Shown here: positions 18,914-28,004 of the stretch, one piece after another
Numbering within the stretch: position 1 is the stretch's first letter
Layout of the letters: the number at the start of each line of letters is the position of its first letter
Assembly: GCF_014653115.1 (NCBI RefSeq)
Contig: NZ_BNAD01000002.1
Span: 1 to 64,000, forward strand
Source: Nocardioides flavus (ex Wang et al. 2016)
Lineage (GTDB): Bacteria; Actinomycetota; Actinomycetes; Propionibacteriales; Nocardioidaceae
DNA length: 64,000 nt
Reading direction: 5' to 3'
Made by a program: the position numbers and the translations under genes
Notes under the pieces: model-generated
Seen by the model: only the letters and a program-made list of their open reading frames with translations
Databases searched by the model: none
What the model was told of the DNA's origin: nothing

Positions 18914-21900
18914 CTAGTCCGACGGCCAGGCGAAGGTGGAGGCTGCTTCCTTGCCGTAAAAGCCGGTCCCCTTGCAGAAGACCGTGACCGTCCCCGAGGG
19001 GTAGTACCAGCTGGTCTCCTCGGTGACGGACCCGAAGAACGTCGCGTTGAAGCTGTAGGTCTTGCTCCAGTTGGGGAAGCCGTTGTTGGCGTTGTTGCTC
19101 ACCGCGCAGGTGAAGGGCTCGAAGAAGCCGGAGGCGGTGAAGTTGACGAAACCGCAGGTGGCCACCTCGCACGGGTAGTCCTTGTTGTCCCAACAGTTGT
19201 TCTGCGGTTCGTTGTCAGCGTCGTTGCACTTGGCGCCGCGCGACGCCGACACGCCGGGGGGTGGCGCGTCGCTCCTCGCGTCGTCCCTCGCATAGTCGCT
19301 GCCGCGGTTGCCGGGAGAAATGTCCTCGAGCCACAGCTCGAGCCGTACGTCCTGCGCGAAGTCGTCGGCGACGACCGTGATGGGTTGGCTGAAGGACCCG
19401 ACGGACGTGAGGTCGATGAACTGGTCGGCACCACCGTTGACCTGATAGCGCAGCCGAGCGGCATCCCCGTTGCTCGAGCCCCTCGCCGTCCATGTCAGGT
19501 TCCGGCCGTTCACCGTGGGGTTGTCGAGGTCGTCGAGCATGTTGGTGAGCGGTCCGTAGGTCTGCACGCTCTGCGTGCCGCTCAGGGTGCACCCGGCCGG
19601 CGCCTTCTCGTTGCACACGCGCAGCTGCACCGGGTAGGGCTGCTCGTTGCTGGGCACCTGGATCCGGGTCGTGTGCGTGCCGGTCCGCTGGGCGAACGTC
19701 TCGACCGCGATGCCGCCCACCAGGATCTCGACGCGGCTCGTCTCGCCGCGCGAGTCCGGCACCGTGTACTGGACCTCGGCCTCCTGGCTCGCACCCGTGG
19801 CATAGGACCGGAAGGGTCCCCAGGCGGCCGGCCGGCCGACGGCTTCGATCGAGGCGCCCTCGCTCGGCTGCGACCGGTTCCCCGGCTCGCCGACGGGCTG
19901 GTTGGCGGCGACGACCCGGTAGGTGTAGACGAGCCCGTCGTAGGGCACGCCGGTGTGGGTGCAGGTCAGGGACGCGGTCCGCTGGCAGCCGGGGACGATC
20001 CCCGACTCCGCGCCGTTGCTGTAGGTGACGTTGTAGACGGTGGGGCCCGGCCCCTCGGGGGAGACCGCCTGCCACGCGATCCGCACGCTGGTCTGGTTGG
20101 CGCCCGACTCGAGGTCGGTCAGCGTCGGAGCCGGCGGGGGCGGGGGCGTGCCGAGGGGTTGCATCTCCGGCGACAGCCGAGCCGGCGAGTAGCCGACGAT
20201 GTTCTGCGCCTTGATGGAGAACACGTACTTCTCGTTGTTGTCGAGCCCGGTGGCCACGAAGCTGGTCGAGTCGCCCGACACGACGGTCTGCCCCCCGACC
20301 CAGGTGACCGTGTAGTCGAGGATCCGCGAGGTCTGGGTGGAGGGCTTGTCCCACGCCACCGTGATTCGTCCGTCGCCGCGGTCGGCCATCCGGATGTTCT
20401 GCACCCGCCCGGGCGCCGTGTCGGCCTGGGCCGAGCGGGACAGCTCGCTCCACTCGCTGCCGCCGACCCGGTTGACCGCCTGGACCCGGAAGCTGTAGCG
20501 CCCACCGGTCCGCAGCTTGCGGAACACGCACTCGTTGGTGTCGCAGCGCTGGGTCGTGCCCCTGCGCTCCTCACGCACCACGTAGTGGGTGATCGGCGCG
20601 CCGCCGTCGTCGTCCGGGGGCCTCCACGACATCTTGATGGCACCCACCTCGCCCTGCGTCTGGTAGGGCCGTGGCTCGCCGGGCTGGCTGGGGGTGCCGA
20701 TCACCTGGAACTGGATGCTGCCGTCAGCGGTCCGCGAGGGTGGGGGGTCGGCGGACGACACGTCGCTGACCACCAGCCTGAAGCTGGCCCGGACGCCGCG
20801 CGTGTCACGCTCCGCGGTGAGCGTGAGCCGACTGCCGTCTGCCGTTGCGCGGATCCCGGGGTTCGCGCCGGTGTTGCGGACCGACACGATGTTCGGGCTG
20901 GGGTTCGACACGCCGGACTGGAGGTAGGCCCCGATGTCGTAGCTTCGGCTCTGGCCCGCCTCCATCGTCTCCACCCTGATCGGCAGCAGCCGCGGCGGGG
21001 GAGCCTGCGCGAGGCGGAACCGCACCTCCTGGGCGTTGCTCTCGCCGGCGCGGACCGTCAGCACGGCCTCGCCGCCCTGAGTGGCGCTCTCGTCGGCGAC
21101 CACCGGGACGACCGAGCCCACGACGGACCCCACGGCGACCCCGTCGACGGGCTGGCTCCACTCGGCCGAGTAGTCCAGGCCCGCAGCGTCACGGGGATCG
21201 ACGGTGAACACCTTGCAGAAGGTCGCGATGTCGAGGTCGAAACGCTGCCCGGCGGCCATGGGCACCACCGTGGAGGGGCACTCGAGGCTGGGTGAGTCGT
21301 CGCCGACCTGCACCGGGATCGACAACAGGGCGGTCACGCCGTCCGCCGTCGTCGTGGTGTCCTCGTTGCCGCTCGCGTCCTGCGCCGTCGTGACCTCGAC
21401 GAGGACCGCACCGGGGCCGCGGAAGTCGGCCGGGGCGGTCAGGGAGAAGCGGTTGTCCCCGTCCGGGCCCACGGTCAGCCTGGTGGGCGAGGCCGACCAA
21501 GAACGCCGCCCGGACGCGAGCCGTACGTCGGCGCCGTCGGGCGCGGCGACGTAGTCGGAGAGACGCCCCGTCGTGCTGTCGCCCGAGTCGAGCTCGATGA
21601 GGGCGTCGGGCAGGACGTAGGGCAGACCGTTGCCGGTCGGCGGGACGTAGACCGAGGCCACCGCGACCGCGCCGTCGGAGTCGCGCACCTCGAAGGGAAG
21701 CACCTTGGGGGAGGTCCCCCGGTCGACTCGTACCTCCGAGCCGCCGCCGACCACACGCGCCGACGGGTCGCCCGAGACGTCGGTGACCTCCAGGTCGTCG
21801 GCGTCGCCGTCGGGGTCGTAGGCCCCCTCGAGGACGTCGACCACGACGCTGCCGCTGTCGTCCGCGCGGCCGAAGGCGTCGTAGACGACAGGCGGGTTGT

Positions 21901-24900
21901 TGTGGTCGGCCACCGTCGTCAGGGTCATCGTCGCGCGGGACTCGTCGAGGCCGTTGGTCACGCGGTAGACCACGACGACCGGCGCATCGCCGGTCTGCTC
22001 CGGTGCCGTGACCGTCACCAGGTTGGTCCTCGGGTCGAGGCTCGCCCCGTCCGGGGCGTCGAGCAGCTCCACCTCCACGGCGTCGCCGGAGGCGATGAAG
22101 TCATTGGCCAGCGGGTCGAACGTCGCGGTGCGTCCGGGCGCCACCGTCAGCCGGTCCTCGACCGCGAGCGGCGGCTGGGGCTGCCCCGGCTGCACGACGG
22201 CGACGCGCACGGTGCCCGTGGCGAACGCCCCCTGCGCGTCGACGACCGAGTAGCTGAACTCGTCGGTCCCGACCGTGCGCGGGTAGGCCTGGTACTCGAG
22301 GAAGTTGCCGCCGTAGGCGGTGATGCGGCCGAGCCGGGGCGCGGAGGTGATGCCCGTGACCGTGACGGGGTCGCCGTTGCGGTCCACCCCCACCCCGGGG
22401 ACGCGGATCTTCACGGAGTCCCCGGAGACGACCCGGCCCTCGAGCGTCGGGGGCTCTGGCGGGTCGTTGGGGTCGTCGGCCGGCACGACCGTGACCTTCA
22501 GCGTCCCGGACGCCCGCTTGCCCTCGAGGTTCTGGGCGACGTAGGTGATGGTGTAGGTGTCCCGCTCCTCGATCCGCTCCGGCGCGACATAGCGAACCAC
22601 TCGCCCGGAGACGAAGGCCCTGCCGACGTCACCGGTGACGTCGATCGGCGCCGTGACGTCGAGCTGACCCGGGGTCCTGCTGCCGACGAGGTCGTTGAGC
22701 AGGGTGAGACGGTCACCGGCCGGCGAGACGTCGTTGTCGAGCACCGGGGCCGACACCGACGCCCCCGCCCGCACCACGACCTTGTCCGAGACGGTGACCG
22801 GCGTGTTGTCGGCCGGCGCGGGACGCTGGGTGACGACCACCTCACCACGTACGCCGTTGCTGGTGCCGTTGCTGATGGTGTAGGCGACCGTCTGGGTGGC
22901 CGGAGCGAGGTCGGGGCGGGTCGCGGAGATCCGGAGCCACCGCCCGTCGACGATCGCCACGTCGAGCTGGTCGCCGCGGTCCGCGACGGCACGCTGGACG
23001 ACGAGCAGTCCGCCCGCGGGATCGAGGTCGTTGGCGAGGACGTCGACGATGCCGGGCGCCTGGCCGAAGACGGTGAGGGTGTCGGGCATCGCGACCGGCT
23101 CGGCGGCACGCTTGGGGGGCGGCTTGACGTCGACGCGGATCGTGCCCTGGTCGAGCGGCGCGTTGCCGTAGCCGGCGTCGTAGCTGAGGAAGTAGGTGCC
23201 CGCGCGGTCGCCGGTGAAGGTCAGCTGCCCGGAGTCGAGGTCGGAGACGACCTTGGAGCCGGGCTGCTGCGGCACCTTGCCGCCCAGGCTCAGCTCGGCG
23301 TCGGGGTCGTTGGGGTCCGAGCCCGGCAGGTCGTTGAGCAGCGGGCGGATCTTGATCGGCTTGCCGACCTCGCCGCGCACCACGTCGGGCTGGGCGCTGG
23401 GGGCGAACGCCTTCTGGTCCTTGGGCGCCTGGACCTGGAAGGTCATCGACCTGCGGACCGCGCCGGAGCGGCCGTCGGTGACGGCGAAGTCCACCTTGAC
23501 CAGCTGTTGGCCGTCGGCGGGACCGGTCGGGGCGGTGAAGCGGATCCGGCCGTCGGCGGTGGTCCGGGCCCGGGCGCCCGACTCCTCCCCGCCGACCGCC
23601 TCGGCGGAGTCGAGCAGGAGCGTGTCACCGTCGCTGTCGTCGCGCCAGTCGGACAGCACGGGCACCGAGAGCGCGCCGCCGTGCGGCACCTTGTAGGTGG
23701 GCTTCTCGTAGCCCTCACGCAGCGTGGGGGGTTCGTTCTGCTCGGCTCCGCGCACCTCGATGTCGACGGCGGCGTTCGCCGAGAGGCCGTTGCGACCGTC
23801 GTCGATGTAGTAGTCGAAGGTGGCCGGTCGGGCGTCGTCGGGCATCTGCAGCACGAGGGTCTGCCCGTCGGGGCTGATCTCGACCCGGGCACCTCCCGCC
23901 GGCTGCTCGACGTCGACGATGCTGAGCAGCCGACCCTGCGGGGCCGAGTCGTTGTCGAGCGGGTGCAGCACCGTGGTGCGACCGGCACGGACGCCGTAGG
24001 AGTCGGGCTTCGCGCGGGGCGGGCGCCTGTCGGCGTCGCTCTGGTTCTCGTTCTCCTTGTCCTCGTCGTCGTCCTTCTTCTTCTTCGACGTGAACGCGTC
24101 CCAGTTGTCGATCCTGGCCGGCTTGTCCTCCTGGACGTCCCACACCGTGCCGCTGTTGGCGTCGTTGAGCACGATCTCGCCGCGGTTGACGCGGAAGGCC
24201 AGGCTGGTGGCGTTGCCGGTGAGGTCGCGCTCGTTGACCTCCTGCGAGCCGCACTGGACCGCCACGGCCCCGAGGCCGCCCGACCAGGCACCGAAGACGC
24301 AGGCGCCGAGGCGGACGGGCTCGGCCGGAGCGCCCGAGCTGTCGGAGACCGACGTGGTCTCGCCCGACTCCAGGTCGACGCTGAGGAGGCCGTCCGGTGC
24401 ACCGACGAGCACGGCGTCGTACGCCGGTCCGGCCTGCTGCAGCACGCTGCCCGGGGGGACGGACACGGTCGCTCCGTCGACCACGCTCAGCACACCGGCG
24501 TCGGCGTCCAGCGTGACGACCCGGTCCCCCACCGTGGTGACGTGGGAGACGACGCCCGCGTCACCCGGGAGGTCCTGCACCACCGGCTCGGCGAAGGAGG
24601 TGGCACGGGGCGCGAGCGTCGTGACCGACCGCTCCTCCGTCGAGGTCACCACCACGGTGCCGTCGAGGCCGACGGCGAGGGCAGCCCCCTCGCCCGTCTC
24701 GGCCAGGGGCTCGGCCTGTCGGTCGACGGCGGTCACCACGGGCTTGCCGACCTGGCTGTCGTAGCGCACGGCCCAGACCTCGCCGGTCTCGGCGTCGGCG
24801 GCGGCCAGCGTCCCGCCGGCCATCCGCACGTCGCCGTTGACCGGGACCGCGGCCGAGCCACCGTCCTGGGCCTCGAGCCTGCTGGTCTCGATCGACTGGC

Positions 24901-25201
24901 CGCGAGCGGCGTTGCGGTCGAGGACGACGACCGCGGCACCGTCCTGCACCACGTCGAGGCGCGCCTTGCCGCCCTCACCGGGGACGACGCCGTCGAGCTG
25001 GTTGATCGGCTTGTTGAGCCGCCCCGACCAGCCGAGCTTGCCGTTGACCACCCAGACGCCGCCGTCGTTGAGCTCGGCCTCGTGCTTCTTGTAGCCCTCG
25101 GCGGAGAGGGCGTACGTCACGACAGCGACGCTCGCGACCGTCAGGGCGAGGCCGGATGCGATGCCCACCCGGTGACGACGCAGAGCAGTCGTACGTCCCA
25201 C
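18914..25201 (-). CDS. giant membrane-anchored surface protein: propeller-like region, cadherin/Ig-like repeats and fibronectin III domains
   Basis: 2095 residues from a GTG preceded by AAGGGGGG. Layout: a short basic cytoplasmic start with two adjacent Thr (T4, T5), one membrane helix (13-33), a region with repeated short beta motifs that may form a propeller (45-370), a charged Lys/Asp/Glu linker (371-395), then at least eight units of about 100 residues marked by DNDSAP, LANDLDP, LDNDVSP and LANDFIA at near-regular positions (416, 514, 621, 721, 821, 914, 1031, 1111), three fibronectin III domains (about 1500-1795) and a Cys-containing C-terminal domain (about 1980-2095). The topology is N-in/C-out. 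There is no LPXTG-type sorting signal. It is first in the operon with moxR, DUF58 and the transglutaminase-like gene. An adhesive or scaffold role is inference only. Confidence 0.9.
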   Translation of the reverse strand: MGRTTALRRHRVGIASGLALTVASVAVVTYALSAEGYKKHEAELNDGGVWVVNGKLGWSGRLNKPINQLDGVVPGEGGKARLDVVQDGAAVVVLDRNAARGQSIETSRLEAQDGGSAAVPVNGDVRMAGGTLAAADAETGEVWAVRYDSQVGKPVVTAVDRQAEPLAETGEGAALAVGLDGTVVVTSTEERSVTTLAPRATSFAEPVVQDLPGDAGVVSHVTTVGDRVVTLDADAGVLSVVDGATVSVPPGSVLQQAGPAYDAVLVGAPDGLLSVDLESGETTSVSDSSGAPAEPVRLGACVFGAWSGGLGAVAVQCGSQEVNERDLTGNATSLAFRVNRGEIVLNDANSGTVWDVQEDKPARIDNWDAFTSKKKKDDDEDKENENQSDADRRPPRAKPDSYGVRAGRTTVLHPLDNDSAPQGRLLSIVDVEQPAGGARVEISPDGQTLVLQMPDDARPATFDYYIDDGRNGLSANAAVDIEVRGAEQNEPPTLREGYEKPTYKVPHGGALSVPVLSDWRDDSDGDTLLLDSAEAVGGEESGARARTTADGRIRFTAPTGPADGQQLVKVDFAVTDGRSGAVRRSMTFQVQAPKDQKAFAPSAQPDVVRGEVGKPIKIRPLLNDLPGSDPNDPDAELSLGGKVPQQPGSKVVSDLDSGQLTFTGDRAGTYFLSYDAGYGNAPLDQGTIRVDVKPPPKRAAEPVAMPDTLTVFGQAPGIVDVLANDLDPAGGLLVVQRAVADRGDQLDVAIVDGRWLRISATRPDLAPATQTVAYTISNGTSNGVRGEVVVTQRPAPADNTPVTVSDKVVVRAGASVSAPVLDNDVSPAGDRLTLLNDLVGSRTPGQLDVTAPIDVTGDVGRAFVSGRVVRYVAPERIEERDTYTITYVAQNLEGKRASGTLKVTVVPADDPNDPPEPPTLEGRVVSGDSVKIRVPGVGVDRNGDPVTVTGITSAPRLGRITAYGGNFLEYQAYPRTVGTDEFSYSVVDAQGAFATGTVRVAVVQPGQPQPPLAVEDRLTVAPGRTATFDPLANDFIASGDAVEVELLDAPDGASLDPRTNLVTVTAPEQTGDAPVVVVYRVTNGLDESRATMTLTTVADHNNPPVVYDAFGRADDSGSVVVDVLEGAYDPDGDADDLEVTDVSGDPSARVVGGGSEVRVDRGTSPKVLPFEVRDSDGAVAVASVYVPPTGNGLPYVLPDALIELDSGDSTTGRLSDYVAAPDGADVRLASGRRSWSASPTRLTVGPDGDNRFSLTAPADFRGPGAVLVEVTTAQDASGNEDTTTTADGVTALLSIPVQVGDDSPSLECPSTVVPMAAGQRFDLDIATFCKVFTVDPRDAAGLDYSAEWSQPVDGVAVGSVVGSVVPVVADESATQGGEAVLTVRAGESNAQEVRFRLAQAPPPRLLPIRVETMEAGQSRSYDIGAYLQSGVSNPSPNIVSVRNTGANPGIRATADGSRLTLTAERDTRGVRASFRLVVSDVSSADPPPSRTADGSIQFQVIGTPSQPGEPRPYQTQGEVGAIKMSWRPPDDDGGAPITHYVVREERRGTTQRCDTNECVFRKLRTGGRYSFRVQAVNRVGGSEWSELSRSAQADTAPGRVQNIRMADRGDGRITVAWDKPSTQTSRILDYTVTWVGGQTVVSGDSTSFVATGLDNNEKYVFSIKAQNIVGYSPARLSPEMQPLGTPPPPPAPTLTDLESGANQTSVRIAWQAVSPEGPGPTVYNVTYSNGAESGIVPGCQRTASLTCTHTGVPYDGLVYTYRVVAANQPVGEPGNRSQPSEGASIEAVGRPAAWGPFRSYATGASQEAEVQYTVPDSRGETSRVEILVGGIAVETFAQRTGTHTTRIQVPSNEQPYPVQLRVCNEKAPAGCTLSGTQSVQTYGPLTNMLDDLDNPTVNGRNLTWTARGSSNGDAARLRYQVNGGADQFIDLTSVGSFSQPITVVADDFAQDVRLELWLEDISPGNRGSDYARDDARSDAPPPGVSASRGAKCNDADNEPQNNCWDNKDYPCEVATCGFVNFTASGFFEPFTCAVSNNANNGFPNWSKTYSFNATFFGSVTEETSWYYPSGTVTVFCKGTGFYGKEAASTFAWPSD

Positions 25202-25255
25202 GCAAGCCCCCCTTGGCCCCACGGATGGCGTGCGCCCACCGCAGCCACCCACAGG

Positions 25256-25296
25256 AGGGTATGTATGTCGCGGAGGTTCCGACAAGTTTCCGACAA
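25256..25296 (-). promoter_or_regulatory. promoter of the giant-protein operon with an 11-bp-spaced direct repeat
   Basis: Reading the plus strand, TTCCGACAA occurs twice, at 25277-25285 and 25288-25296, exactly 11 bp apart. On the minus strand the copy nearer the gene supplies a -35-like TTGTCG (25280-25285), which is 18 bp from a -10-like TACCCT (25256-25261). The predicted leader is about 50 nt. A one-turn repeat over the -35 suggests an activator or sigma-factor contact site in this divergent promoter region. Confidence 0.4.
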
Positions 25297-25369
25297 ATCC
25301 TGACCATGTGCGCCGGACTGGTCCCATGGGTGATGATGGAGCGGTGGGCGTGTACGAGGGGAGCCGACG

Positions 25370-26563
25370 TTGATCGTGGAAGCGCGGTACGCCAGGGGGT
25401 CTGGCGTGCTCGTCGGCAGTGGCGCCCACTGGGTGCTGCTCACCGACCCCGGCGACGAGCAGGTCGTGCAGGAGATCTGGGACGCGCTGGCGACGGCAGG
25501 CACCGGGGTGCTCGAGCGGGTGACGGCGATCGCGGAGAGGGCGTTCGGCGGTGACCCGCCCGCACTCGTGGCCGTCGACTTCAGCGCCGGTGCGTCCTCG
25601 ACGCTCTCGCGCGGTGCCGGTCACGTACGCCTCGCCGGTCCGTCGCGGGTGCTGAGCCTGGACGGCGGGACCGGTCCCACGGACCAGCCGCCCACGCGGC
25701 GCCTGGTCGGCGGGGCGGTCGCGGCCGCCCGCGTCGAGCTGACCCCGGTGTCCGCGCGCACCGCCCCGGCTCCCACGCCCCGGGCACGGGAGGTGGCCGC
25801 GCCGCCGGCGTCGGCCGCCCTCATCGACGGCATCCCGGAGGCCATCCTGGCCGCCAAGGGGCCCGACGGCCCGCCCCCGCGCGCCCGTGTGCGTCGGCCA
25901 GCGGCGGACACCGGCTCGCTGATGGACACCTCCGAGCCCGATCCGCTCCTGGTGCAGCGGATCGAGGAGGGCGCGCACACCACGATCCGGCCCACCTCGG
26001 ACCCGCACCGCGCTCCCGACCCGGACGACCACCACGACCACGACGACCACGACGGGGCGACGACCATGCGCCCGGCCCACCTCGCGCAGGGCACCACGCC
26101 CACCGTTCTGGCGGTCAGCTGCCCCCTCGGCCACCTGACTCCCCCGGTCTCCCCCCAGTGCCGGGTGTGCCACCAGCGGGTGGCGCCGCAGGAGCCGCGC
26201 CGGGTGGACCGTCCGGTCCTGGGCGGGCTGCGCCTGCCCACCGGCGAGGTCGTGCCGCTCGACCGCGGCGTGGTGATCGGGCGCAAGCCCGCGCCGCCCA
26301 CCGACAGCAGCGACTGGCCGCACCTGGTCCACCTGCCCTCCGACCACTCGTTCGTCTCGCGGCGGCACCTGCAGGTCGAGCTCGACGGGTGGGACGTCGT
26401 GGCCCGCGACCTCGACAGCCGCGGTGGCACCACCATCGCACCGCCCGGCCGCGACCCCGAGCGCATGCGCCCCGGGGACGCCTACGTCCTGGAGCCGGGC
26501 ACCGTCCTGGACCTGGCCCACGTGTACGCGGTCCGCTTCGAGACGGGGGCGGTCACCCGGTGA
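25370..26563 (+). CDS. FHA-domain protein with zinc-ribbon-like motif, coupled to a Ser/Thr kinase
   Basis: 397 residues from a TTG that follows GAGGGGAG (GTG at 25376 is the alternative). Residues 1-110 are an unrecognised folded region; a Pro/Ala-rich linker follows with an unusual His/Asp cluster (DDHHDHDDHDG, near residue 222). A CPLGH...CRVC motif (about 251-268) looks like a one-site zinc ribbon. The C-terminus (about 285-390) is a forkhead-associated domain with VVIGRKP, HSFVSRRHLQVELDG and DLDSRGGT, the residues that bind phosphothreonine. The stop overlaps the kinase start (GTGA), so it probably reads phosphorylation made by that kinase. It has no membrane segment. Confidence 0.9.
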   Translation: MIVEARYARGSGVLVGSGAHWVLLTDPGDEQVVQEIWDALATAGTGVLERVTAIAERAFGGDPPALVAVDFSAGASSTLSRGAGHVRLAGPSRVLSLDGGTGPTDQPPTRRLVGGAVAAARVELTPVSARTAPAPTPRAREVAAPPASAALIDGIPEAILAAKGPDGPPPRARVRRPAADTGSLMDTSEPDPLLVQRIEEGAHTTIRPTSDPHRAPDPDDHHDHDDHDGATTMRPAHLAQGTTPTVLAVSCPLGHLTPPVSPQCRVCHQRVAPQEPRRVDRPVLGGLRLPTGEVVPLDRGVVIGRKPAPPTDSSDWPHLVHLPSDHSFVSRRHLQVELDGWDVVARDLDSRGGTTIAPPGRDPERMRPGDAYVLEPGTVLDLAHVYAVRFETGAVTR

Positions 26564-27966
26564 GCGCTCCCTCCATCCCGGGGTTCGCGTTCATCGAGCA
26601 CCTGGGCAGCGGCGGCTTCGCCGACGTGTTCCTCTACGAGCAGCAGTGGCCGCGACAGCGCGTCGCCGTCAAGGTCGTACGCCCCGACGTGCCGCTGACC
26701 GACCGCGAGAAGTACCTGTTCACCGCCGAGGCCAACTCGATGGCACGGCTGGCCGACCACCCCTACATCGTCTCGGTGATCACAGCCGGCGTGACAGCGG
26801 AGGGTGGCCGGCCGTTCCTCGTGATGCGCTACTGCCCTCCACCGGACCTCGGCGTGCGGGTGCGCTCCCACCCGATGGCCCCCGTCGACGCGGTCTCCAC
26901 CGGCATCAAGCTCGCGAGCGCGATCGAGACCGCCCACCGCTCCGGCATCCTCCACCGCGACATCAAGCCGAGCAACGTCCTCGTCACGACCTACCACGAG
27001 CCGGCCCTGACCGACTTCGGCATCGCCGGGCACGTGGCGGACGTCGACGGCGACAACGACGTCCGCATCTCCTACCCGTGGTCCCCGCCCGAGCTCCTCG
27101 ACGGAAGCTCCAACGGATCGGTGGCCTCCGACGTCTACTCACTGGGCGCCACCATCTGGCACCTGCTGGTCGGACGCTCGCCGTTCTCCATCCCGTCGGG
27201 CGACAACTCGACGCGGGCGCTGAGCGCGCGGATCCTGCACGCCGCTCCCCCGGCGACGCAGCGCCCCGACGTCCCGCCCGCGCTCGACCGGCTGCTCCAG
27301 CAGTGCCTGGCCAAGCGACCCGAGCACCGTCCGGCGAGCGCGCTCGAGCTGGCTCGCGCGCTCCAGCGGATCGAGTCCGCGGCCGGGTGGGCGCGTACGG
27401 CGGTGGCGGTCGAGGGTGACCGCCCCGACGCGTCCGTCACGGCACCCGGGGTCCCCGAGGCCCCTGAGGACGCGACTGCGATGAAGCCGGTGACGGTCAT
27501 CTCGGCCAGCGGTCCGCGCCGCATCGCTCCCCAGGACGCCGCGCCCGTGGTCGACCCCGACGTCGAGGAGCCCGCCGCGCGGTCGGGCCTGGTGTGGGCC
27601 GGCGTCGGCGTGGCCGTCCTGGCGGTGCTCGTGGGCGTCCTCGTCCTCGGTGACAAGCGCGAGGAGGACCCGGGCGTCGTGGTCCCCACGACCTCCCAGA
27701 CACCGGACCCGGTCGTGCCCGACGTGCTGACCGAGGCGGTGGCGCTCACCGGCAGCCGGACCCCCCGGGGGGTCCTGTTCGAGTGGCGCGCGCCGGTCCC
27801 GGTCGAGCCGGGCGACTCGTTCACCTGGTTCCGCGACGACACCGGCACGTTCGGCAGCACCGAGCGCCGGCGACTGCTCGTACGCACGGATGCGTCCGTG
27901 TGCCTCGACGTGCGGATGAACCGCGGTTCGGACAGCTCTCCCCGGGCCAGCCAGTGCGTGTCCTGA
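26560..27966 (+). CDS. membrane Ser/Thr protein kinase (Hanks type) with non-PASTA extracellular tail
   Basis: 468 residues. Kinase core at residues 8-275: glycine loop LGSGGFADV, Lys38 in VAVKVV, catalytic HRDIKPSN (D134) and DFG (D152). The segment between DFG and the SPPE motif reads GIAGHVADVDGDNDVRIS and contains no threonine, unlike PknB-type kinases, which autophosphorylate Thr there. A Pro/Ala linker leads to one membrane helix (about 343-365) and about 100 extracellular residues with no PASTA repeat. Overlap with the FHA gene implies coupled translation. Likely targets include the FHA protein or the short cytoplasmic ends of the divergent operon's products; this is inference. Confidence 0.93.
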   Translation: MSAPSIPGFAFIEHLGSGGFADVFLYEQQWPRQRVAVKVVRPDVPLTDREKYLFTAEANSMARLADHPYIVSVITAGVTAEGGRPFLVMRYCPPPDLGVRVRSHPMAPVDAVSTGIKLASAIETAHRSGILHRDIKPSNVLVTTYHEPALTDFGIAGHVADVDGDNDVRISYPWSPPELLDGSSNGSVASDVYSLGATIWHLLVGRSPFSIPSGDNSTRALSARILHAAPPATQRPDVPPALDRLLQQCLAKRPEHRPASALELARALQRIESAAGWARTAVAVEGDRPDASVTAPGVPEAPEDATAMKPVTVISASGPRRIAPQDAAPVVDPDVEEPAARSGLVWAGVGVAVLAVLVGVLVLGDKREEDPGVVVPTTSQTPDPVVPDVLTEAVALTGSRTPRGVLFEWRAPVPVEPGDSFTWFRDDTGTFGSTERRRLLVRTDASVCLDVRMNRGSDSSPRASQCVS

Positions 27967-27991
27967 CCTCCCCTCGGTGAGGAGGTCAGGA
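27961..27991. terminator. bidirectional terminator overlapping the kinase stop codon
   Basis: TCCTGACCTCC - nine-base loop - GGAGGTCAGGA, 11 perfect base pairs. The left arm contains the TGA of the kinase gene. The convergent TerC gene ends at 28005, so the hairpin can serve both. Confidence 0.85.
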
Positions 27992-28004
27992 CACGGGGCG
28001 TCGG

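Noticed and set aside
19385..21295. Plus-strand 636-codon frame opposite the fibronectin III region
   Set aside because: No recognisable motif; the minus strand shows three fibronectin III domains in this interval.
21902..25303. Plus-strand open frame of 1133 codons opposite the giant protein gene
   Set aside because: It mirrors the codon pattern of the minus-strand gene, has low-complexity Arg/Gly/Val/Asp composition and no domain; the minus strand has clear repeats and domains.
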